Part shown: piece after piece, positions 1-5,245 of the stretch
How the letters are laid out: every line of letters begins with the position of its first letter
Position numbering within the stretch: the first letter of the stretch is position 1
DNA from: Gordonia sp. (in: high G+C Gram-positive bacteria)
GTDB taxonomy: Bacteria; Actinomycetota; Actinomycetes; Mycobacteriales; Mycobacteriaceae
Assembly (NCBI GenBank): GCA_030152405.1
Contig: JASLJL010000335.1
Span: 1-5,245, forward strand
Length of the DNA stretch: 5,245 nt
Direction of reading: 5' to 3'
Program-made: the position numbers and the translations under genes
The notes under the pieces: generated by a model
What the model was told of the DNA's origin: nothing
The model's database searches: none
The model's input: the letters and a program-made list of their open reading frames with translations, nothing else

Positions 1-2
1 TG

Positions 3-1076
3 CCGATGCTCGACGTGCCTGCACGCCAACCCGGCGAGGATCGGGCCGCCGTCACCGCGGTCACCGGACGCAGCGCATTCACGATGCCTCCCACCTACTG
101 GTCGCCCACGGCGTCGGACGCACGGACCATTCTCGACACGATCGGGTTGATGGTGGCGTCGGGCGCCGCCGACGCCGTCCCCCTCGCCGACGTGGTCGCC
201 GGACTCGGCACCGCCAACAGTCGTGCCGATCTGGCGGTGCCGGGGGACGTCCCCGAGCTGGCGGCCAGCGGTTACCCGCTCTCGTCGAAGGATCTGACCA
301 CCGTGCAGCGGGACGTCCGGCTGGTCGGGGAGCTCGAGGACTCCTTCGTCAGCGACCGAGACCTGGCCTTCTCACCCGAGGAGTACCTGAATCCGCTGCG
401 CCTGGACCTGCTGCGGGCGATGTCCACACCGTCGAGCACCGACGTCGCGGTGTACCGCACGCAGCGTCCCCAGCGACTGACGGCGGTCGACGTGACGCTG
501 AGCCACATCCAGCAGTCGGTGTCTCTGCTCGACCCGAGCGGCCGATACACGCTGGCCTCTGAGCGCAGCCCGCTGCTGCTCGTGGTCCGCAACGACCTCG
601 CCCTGCCCATCAAGGTGCGGCTGGACATCACCGCGCCCGACGAGATCAGCGTCGGCGACGTGGGAGTCGTCGAGATCCCCGCGCAGGGCACACGGCAACT
701 GCAGCTCCCGACCCACGCGTCGAGCTCTCAGCCCGCCACCGTCCGAATCGCTCTCGTGACCAGCAACGACGTCCCGTTGAGCAGTCCAGTCGACCTGTCC
801 ATCTACGCGAACGCCTACGGCAAGCCGCTGTTCTACATCACGATCGCGGCGGGCGTCATCCTGATCCTGCTGACCGCGCGACGCCTGTGGCACCGATTCC
901 GCGGCGAGCCCGACCCGGCCGATGAGGACCGGCCCGAACCCGATGAGCACGAACGTGAACTCGCCTCCGCCGGGTATCGGCAGCGTCTAGCCGCCGAGCG
1001 CGTCGTCGCAGACGGCGAACGCACTGTCGCAGACGACCCCGAGCGCGAGAGCCCCGACCCCGGAGAGCGTGCATGA
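3..1076 (+). CDS. DUF6049/Rv3909-like membrane-anchored extracellular protein (5'-truncated)
   Basis: The reading frame is open to the left edge, so this is the C-terminal part of a larger protein; the M. tuberculosis relative Rv3909 is about 800 residues. The ATG at 6 is probably internal. Residues are counted from that ATG. Residues 25-66 (MPPTYWSP onward) resemble the PP-x-x-W segment typical of the family's middle region. Residues 168-268 are beta-rich with alternating hydrophobics (LLLVVRNDLALPIKVRLDIT) and look like an Ig-like extracellular domain. A single membrane helix covers about 274-291, followed by a basic stop-transfer stretch (ARRLWHRFRG) and a roughly 57-residue, highly charged acidic cytoplasmic tail. 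The bulk is therefore outside and the C-terminus inside. Biochemical function is unknown. Its tight coupling to murJ, also seen as Rv3909-Rv3910, suggests a role in cell-wall assembly (inference). The family call is from memory of the sequence pattern and gene order. Confidence 0.85.
   Translation, partial: PMLDVPARQPGEDRAAVTAVTGRSAFTMPPTYWSPTASDARTILDTIGLMVASGAADAVPLADVVAGLGTANSRADLAVPGDVPELAASGYPLSSKDLTTVQRDVRLVGELEDSFVSDRDLAFSPEEYLNPLRLDLLRAMSTPSSTDVAVYRTQRPQRLTAVDVTLSHIQQSVSLLDPSGRYTLASERSPLLLVVRNDLALPIKVRLDITAPDEISVGDVGVVEIPAQGTRQLQLPTHASSSQPATVRIALVTSNDVPLSSPVDLSIYANAYGKPLFYITIAAGVILILLTARRLWHRFRGEPDPADEDRPEPDEHERELASAGYRQRLAAERVVADGERTVADDPERESPDPGERA
1062..1067 (+). promoter_or_regulatory. 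Shine-Dalgarno sequence for murJ
   Basis: GGAGAG lies five bases before the ATG at 1073 and inside the last codons of the upstream gene. It fixes the murJ start. The ATG overlaps the upstream TGA as ATGA, so re-initiation by ribosomes finishing the upstream gene is also likely. No separate promoter is visible, because the upstream gene occupies the region. Confidence 0.75.
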
Positions 1077-4000
1077 CGACCGAGCAGAAGCAGACAGTCG
1101 ACACCCCGTCCGACGAGAGCGTGATGCGGACCGGCGGGTCCATCGCGATCGCAACGCTGACCAGCCGCATCACCGGGTTCGTCCGCACCGTCCTGGTGCT
1201 GGCCATGCTCGGACCGGCGATCTCCTCTGCGTTCCAGGCCGCATACGTGCTGCCGAACATGATCGCCGAAGTGGTGCTCGGCGCGGTGCTGACCGCGATC
1301 GTGATCCCGGTGCTCGTCCGCGCCGAAGCCGAGGACGACGACGGCGGCGTCGGGTTCATCAACCGCATCTTCACCCTGACGCTCACCGTTCTCGGCGCGG
1401 CGACCCTCATCGCCCTCATCGCCGCACCCCTGCTCACCTTGTTGAACGTCGGCGACGGCAAGGTCGACCGGTCGCTGACCACCGCCTTGGCGTATCTCCT
1501 TCTCCCGGAGATCCTGTTCTACGGCCTCTCCGCACTGTTCATCGCGATTCTGAACATGAAGGGCATGTTCAAGCCGGGCGCCTGGGCGCCCGTCCTGAAC
1601 AACGTCGTCCAGATCACCACCCTGGTCCTCTTCTATCTGATGCCGGGGGAGCTCACCCTCAACCCGGCCCGAATGTCCGATCCGAAACTGCTGGTCCTCG
1701 GCATCGGCACCACGCTCGGCGTCGTGATGCAGGCAGGCATTCTGCTGCCGTACCTGCGGAAGGCCGGCGTGAAGCTGAGCCTCAAGTGGGGCTTGGACGA
1801 TCGTCTCCGCCGGTTCGGCAACATGGCGGTCGCGATCATCGGCTACGTCCTCGTTCTGCAGGTCGGCCTGGTGATCACCTATCGCATCGCCGCCCACGCG
1901 TCGGCGTCCGGCATCTCCGTCTACGCCACCCACTGGCAGCTCCTTCAGTTGCCGTACGGCGTGCTCGGCGTGACGATTCTGACCGCGATCATGCCGCGGC
2001 TGTCCCGCAACGCCGCCGCCGACGACACCGCCGCCGTGGTCGACGACATGTCCCTCGCGACACGTCTCACCATGATCTCGCTGGTCCCGGTCGTAGCGTT
2101 CATGACCTTCTTCGGTCCCGCCATCGGCATCGCCGTCTTCAACTTCGGCAACTTCGAGCAGGACACCGCATCACAGCTGGGCTCTGTCCTGGCGTGGGGC
2201 GCGTTCACTCTCATCCCATACGCGATGACCCTCGTCCAATTGCGAGTCTTCTACGCCCGCGAGGATGCGTGGACACCGACGGCGATGGTCCTGGGCATCA
2301 CCGTCGTCAAGGTCGCCGCGTCCTATCTGGGGCCGGTGCTCTTCGACGATCCCGAACTGGTGGTCCGCTGGCTGTCCTTGTCGAACGGTCTCGGCTACCT
2401 GGTCGGCGCGATCGTCGGACACCTGCTCCTCAAGCGAACGCTCGGCGGCGCGAAGATGACCGACGTCGCCAGGTCGTCGCTGATCACGCTCGGCGTGTCC
2501 GTGGTGACGGCGGGGGCCGTGTGGGGGATCGCCGAGGTCACCGGTCTGCATCGCATGTCGACCGAGGCGGGCAAGATCGGTTCCGTCGCGTATCTCGCGA
2601 TCACCGCGATCGTGGTCCTTGGCGTCGTCTATCTGATGCTGACGGCGCTCAAGCTCCCCGACATGGTCGCGATCAGCAACGCCGTGATGCGCATCGTGGG
2701 CCGATTCATCCCGAAGCTGGCACCGGCCCCGGAGGAGAAGCCGGACCGCGATTCGCACACCATGACGGTCCAGTTCCCGCGGATCTCGTCGGACGAATCG
2801 TTCCCGTACGCTGGGCAAGTAGAAGTCCGACGACGTTTCGACCGCGGAACGGCCACCTGGCAGGAGTACTCCGCGTACTCCGGTGGCGCCGCGGGCGAGA
2901 CCACCGTCATCCCGGTCATCCGGCCCGGCCGTCCGGCACGCCCACCGATGCGTCCCGCAGCCGGTCCCGCCGGTCCGTCTGCAACGAATCAGCCTCCCAA
3001 GAACCAGCCGCGAGGAGCCCAGCCGATGTCCGCACCCGATTCGGACGGTTCACGTCCGTCGTCGGAGCCGACTCGCGCGATGCTCCCGAGGGCCGAGCCG
3101 TCGGTCCCTCGCGGTCCCAAACTGGTGCCCGGTGCCGCCGTCGCGGGGGGACGCTATCGACTCCTCGAACCGCAGGGCGGCACTCGCGGTCTGGCCTTCT
3201 GGCGGGCCAAGGACACCGGTCTCGACCGCGAAGTCGGCCTCACCTTCGTCGATCCGGACCAGCAGTTCCCGCCGGTCAACCCGGGTGATCGCGATCCGCA
3301 GGAGGGTCCGCAGGCGGTTCTGCACCGCACTCGGCGCCTCGGCCAGCTCCACTCGGCCGGCGTGGCACGGGTCTTGGACGTCGTGCGCAGCGCGTCCGGC
3401 GGCATCATCGTCACCGAATGGGTGCAGGGCTCGAAGCTTGCCGACGTCGCGGCGACGTCCCCGTCGGCCACCGGAGCCGCACGGGCGGTCCGCGCCCTCG
3501 CGGCGGGCGCCGAAGCCGCTCACCGAGCGGGCGCGGTTCTGTCGATCGACCATCCCGATCGCATCCGCATAAGCTCCGACGGCGACGCCGTGCTCGCCTT
3601 CCCGGCGATTCTCGCGGACGACGACCGGGCGTCGGACGTCCGTGGACTCGGCGCCGTGCTCTACGCGCTGCTGTTGAACCGCTGGACGCTCGACGCGGCG
3701 ACGGGCAAGGAGTTGTCGACGGCGGCCGTCGCGCGCGGCCTGGTCGGCGGTATGCGCCTTGCCGATCCCGATCCGCGGAATCCCGGGCAGCCGCTCGCGC
3801 CGATGCAGGCCAAGCCGGACATCCCGTTCGAGATCTCCGCCGTCGCTTCACGCGCGCTGGAAGGCGACCGCGGCATTCGCACGGCTGCGACGGTTCAGCA
3901 TGTGCTCGATCAGGCGACCGTCGTCGACCTGAAGACCGACATGCTGCCGCGACTGGAGTCGCAGCTGCCGCCGGTGTCGGTGGCCCCGATCAGCCGGACG

Positions 4001-4645
4001 CGCAAGGAGCGCCTGATGGGCGAGGGGCAGGCGGGCAAGCGGAACGTCGCCCTGCTCGCCGGTGGTGGACTGTTCATTCTGTTCGTGATCGTCGCGATCA
4101 TCGTCGCCGCCACCAACATGTTCGCCGCACCGGATGAGGGCAACGACTTCGACTCGTTCCTGCCCGGCTCGTCGACGACAGCCCCGGAGAACCCGAATAC
4201 TCCGACGGGTGCGCCCGCCGCGGCCTCGGCGGTCAGCCTTCTCGACCTGTCCGATCAGGATCCCGACTCGTCGACGAACATCAACAACGTGCTGACCGGC
4301 GCGTCCCCAGCCTGGAAGACCGACGTCTACCGCGGTTCCGCGCAGTTCGCGGGCCTCAAGGACGGACTCGGCCTGATGTTTCAGTTGAGGGCGCCCGGCA
4401 CCGTGAAGTCGGTGACGATCGAGACGTCGACGCCGGGATTCACCGTCGAACTGCGGACCGCCGATCGCAAGCCCGCCTCGCTCGACGCGACCACCCGCGT
4501 CGGCGGCGGCACGGTGAACGGCAAGAAGACGACGTTGCCCGTGCAGTCGCCCACGAACGCCCCCTACTTCATCGTGTGGCTCACCTCGCTGCCGCAGAAC
4601 AACGGTGGCTACCAGGCCGTCATCAACCGCATCACTCTGCGGTGA
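1073..4645 (+). CDS. murJ: Lipid II flippase MurJ fused to pseudokinase and extracellular domain (Rv3910/MviN type)
   Basis: This 1190-residue membrane protein moves the peptidoglycan precursor lipid II across the plasma membrane. Residues 22-527 hold about 14 hydrophobic helices of the MurJ/MviN fold, including the N-terminal SRITGFVR (31-38), LPN (60-62), AWAPVLNN (170-177) and PRLSRNAAADDT (308-319). Residues 545-685 are a Pro/Arg/Ser-rich cytoplasmic linker. Residues 690-950 are a kinase-like domain starting at GGRYRLLEP. It lacks the catalytic residues: the VAIK lysine is Thr724, no HRD is found near 820-830, and the DFG position reads AFP (842-844). It is therefore a pseudokinase. A further membrane helix (about 992-1014) leads to a Pro/Thr-rich spacer and an extracellular beta domain (1053-1190) resembling a discoidin/galactose-binding fold (LTGASPAWKTDVYRG). 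In M. tuberculosis, PknB phosphorylates this pseudokinase and FhaA then binds it, which restrains wall synthesis. The ATG start is supported by the Shine-Dalgarno at 1062. Confidence 0.95.
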   Translation: MTTEQKQTVDTPSDESVMRTGGSIAIATLTSRITGFVRTVLVLAMLGPAISSAFQAAYVLPNMIAEVVLGAVLTAIVIPVLVRAEAEDDDGGVGFINRIFTLTLTVLGAATLIALIAAPLLTLLNVGDGKVDRSLTTALAYLLLPEILFYGLSALFIAILNMKGMFKPGAWAPVLNNVVQITTLVLFYLMPGELTLNPARMSDPKLLVLGIGTTLGVVMQAGILLPYLRKAGVKLSLKWGLDDRLRRFGNMAVAIIGYVLVLQVGLVITYRIAAHASASGISVYATHWQLLQLPYGVLGVTILTAIMPRLSRNAAADDTAAVVDDMSLATRLTMISLVPVVAFMTFFGPAIGIAVFNFGNFEQDTASQLGSVLAWGAFTLIPYAMTLVQLRVFYAREDAWTPTAMVLGITVVKVAASYLGPVLFDDPELVVRWLSLSNGLGYLVGAIVGHLLLKRTLGGAKMTDVARSSLITLGVSVVTAGAVWGIAEVTGLHRMSTEAGKIGSVAYLAITAIVVLGVVYLMLTALKLPDMVAISNAVMRIVGRFIPKLAPAPEEKPDRDSHTMTVQFPRISSDESFPYAGQVEVRRRFDRGTATWQEYSAYSGGAAGETTVIPVIRPGRPARPPMRPAAGPAGPSATNQPPKNQPRGAQPMSAPDSDGSRPSSEPTRAMLPRAEPSVPRGPKLVPGAAVAGGRYRLLEPQGGTRGLAFWRAKDTGLDREVGLTFVDPDQQFPPVNPGDRDPQEGPQAVLHRTRRLGQLHSAGVARVLDVVRSASGGIIVTEWVQGSKLADVAATSPSATGAARAVRALAAGAEAAHRAGAVLSIDHPDRIRISSDGDAVLAFPAILADDDRASDVRGLGAVLYALLLNRWTLDAATGKELSTAAVARGLVGGMRLADPDPRNPGQPLAPMQAKPDIPFEISAVASRALEGDRGIRTAATVQHVLDQATVVDLKTDMLPRLESQLPPVSVAPISRTRKERLMGEGQAGKRNVALLAGGGLFILFVIVAIIVAATNMFAAPDEGNDFDSFLPGSSTTAPENPNTPTGAPAAASAVSLLDLSDQDPDSSTNINNVLTGASPAWKTDVYRGSAQFAGLKDGLGLMFQLRAPGTVKSVTIETSTPGFTVELRTADRKPASLDATTRVGGGTVNGKKTTLPVQSPTNAPYFIVWLTSLPQNNGGYQAVINRITLR
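3012..3028 (+). promoter_or_regulatory. Possible internal ribosome binding site and in-frame start within murJ
   Basis: GAGGAG (3012-3017) sits eight bases before an ATG at 3026, which is in frame and is Met652 of MurJ. Initiation here would give a 539-residue protein ending at the same stop (4645). That product would contain part of the linker, the whole pseudokinase, the last membrane helix and the extracellular domain, without the flippase. The encoded N-terminus, MSAPDSDGSR, is polar and plausible. The site falls in the linker, exactly between the two functional halves. In GC-rich DNA a match like this can arise by chance, so use of the site is a hypothesis. Confidence 0.35.
4642..4645 (+). 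promoter_or_regulatory. GTGA stop/start overlap coupling murJ and tag
   Basis: The TGA of murJ (4643-4645) overlaps the GTG of tag (4642-4644). The roughly 20 bases upstream contain no AGGAG-like sequence, so tag is probably translated by ribosomes terminating on murJ. This supports co-transcription of the two genes. Confidence 0.65.
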
Positions 4646-5238
4646 GCGACGACGGCGCCGTCCTCTGCGACGACGGTCTGCGGCGCACTCCCTGGGGCGC
4701 CGTGCCCGGGTTGATGCGCGATTACTACGACACCGAGTGGGGTCTGCCCGTGGTGGGCGAGAACGCCCACTTCGAACGACTGTCGTTGGAAGGCTTCCAA
4801 GCCGGCCTGTCGTGGGCGACGATCCTCCGCAAGCGGCCCGCCTTTCGCGAGGTCTTCGCGGATTTCGACGTCGACACCGTCGCCGGATACGGCCCGGACG
4901 ACGTCGAGAGGCTGATGGGCGACGCCCGGATCGTGCGCAATCGCGCGAAGATCGAGGCGACAGTCGGAAACGCACGAGCCACGATCGCCCTGCGTGACGA
5001 GGGCGGTCTCGAAGCCCTGCTGTGGTCGTTCAGACCGCTCGACACCCCGCGGCCCACCCGCCCGGCGGACGTTCCGACCACGTCACCCGAGTCGGTCGCG
5101 TTGTCGAAGGCGTTGCGTGCGAAAGGCTTCCGATTCGTCGGCCCGACGACGATGTACGCGTTGATGGAGGCGATCGGCATCGTCGACACCCACCTCGTCG
5201 ACTCGTTCCGCCGCGGGTCGTCCGGCGTCTGGAACTAG
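4642..5238 (+). CDS. tag: DNA-3-methyladenine glycosylase I (Tag family)
   Basis: This 198-residue enzyme is expected to remove 3-methyladenine from alkylated DNA as the first step of base-excision repair in the cytoplasm. The family is recognised from YYDTEWG (28-34), LEGFQAGLSW (49-58), RNRAKIEATVGNAR, LWSF and the C-terminal SKALRAKGFRFVGPTTMYALMEAIG block. Glu50 and Trp58 match E. coli Glu38 and Trp46, and Tyr28 and Trp33 match Tyr16 and Trp21, so the base pocket looks intact. Length is close to the E. coli enzyme (187). Three of the four zinc ligands are replaced: Cys4 by Thr16, His17 by Tyr29, Cys179 by Ser188; only His175 is kept, as His184. The GTG at 4642 is chosen because it overlaps the murJ stop (GTGA) and gives the usual N-terminus; a GTG at 4576 would add 22 residues inside murJ. 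No good Shine-Dalgarno precedes it, so translation probably depends on coupling to murJ. Confidence 0.92.
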   Translation: MSDDGAVLCDDGLRRTPWGAVPGLMRDYYDTEWGLPVVGENAHFERLSLEGFQAGLSWATILRKRPAFREVFADFDVDTVAGYGPDDVERLMGDARIVRNRAKIEATVGNARATIALRDEGGLEALLWSFRPLDTPRPTRPADVPTTSPESVALSKALRAKGFRFVGPTTMYALMEAIGIVDTHLVDSFRRGSSGVWN

Positions 5239-5245
5239 GGCGCCC

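Noticed and set aside
1576..1591. Perfect 7-base inverted repeat GGGCGCC-TG-GGCGCCC
   Set aside because: It has a two-base loop and lies inside codons for the conserved MurJ segment around AWAPV, without a T-run. It is explained by coding constraint and GC content, so it is not a terminator.
833..1933. Long antisense open frame of 366 codons
   Set aside because: It is rich in Asp, Gly, Arg and His with no recognisable domain, and spans the junction of two well-supported genes on the other strand. This is typical of a high-GC shadow.
1069..3288. Long + strand frame starting at GTG 1069, overlapping the first half of murJ
   Set aside because: It is an Arg/His/Pro-rich translation with no membrane helices or known motifs, and is the shifted-frame shadow of murJ in GC-rich DNA. 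MurJ motifs and the Shine-Dalgarno spacing support the frame at 1073.
4576..4641. Upstream GTG start for tag, giving a 220-residue protein
   Set aside because: It would overlap murJ by 70 bases and add residues that do not look like a Tag N-terminus. The GTGA overlap at 4642 fits better.
3848..4975. Antisense open frame of 375 codons across the murJ-tag junction
   Set aside because: It is Arg-rich low-complexity sequence antisense to the conserved ectodomain and Tag motifs, with no supporting start signal or domain.
5238..5245. GGGCGCCC palindrome at the end of the window, after the tag stop
   Set aside because: It could be the start of a terminator stem, but the window ends here and an 8-base GC palindrome is common by chance.

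Overview
The window is high-GC DNA, coding along almost its whole length on the + strand. It looks like a mycolic-acid actinobacterium (order Mycobacteriales). The main reason is the gene pair at positions 3-4645: a surface membrane protein like M. tuberculosis Rv3909, followed by a MurJ/MviN protein like Rv3910 that carries a pseudokinase, an extra membrane helix and an extracellular domain. A Gordonia-like genus is plausible, but the genus cannot be fixed from this sequence alone.

Layout: (1) 3-1076, the C-terminal part of a DUF6049/Rv3909-like membrane-anchored extracellular protein, cut by the left edge of the window. (2) 1073-4645, a complete 1190-residue MurJ-pseudokinase fusion whose ATG overlaps the previous stop (ATGA) and is preceded by a clear Shine-Dalgarno sequence. 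(3) 4642-5238, a 198-residue DNA-3-methyladenine glycosylase I (Tag) whose GTG overlaps the murJ stop (GTGA). Seven bases follow its stop. There are no intergenic gaps, RNA genes, mobile elements, CRISPR arrays or recognisable terminators.

The three genes look like one translationally coupled unit. The first two belong to envelope biogenesis. MurJ flips lipid II, its cytoplasmic pseudokinase is expected to recruit a regulator such as the FHA protein FhaA when phosphorylated by PknB (known for the M. tuberculosis homologue), and its C-terminal domain reaches outside the membrane, as does most of the Rv3909-like protein. The third gene is a base-excision repair enzyme unrelated to this pathway. 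It sits where M. tuberculosis has sigM.

Most worth a second look: a well-placed Shine-Dalgarno and in-frame ATG inside murJ (3012-3028) that could yield a separate pseudokinase-membrane-ectodomain protein; a Tag that keeps its catalytic residues but has lost three of the four ligands of the family's zinc site; and a MurJ core lacking several charged cavity residues important in the E. coli protein. No wholly new multi-gene system is evident.
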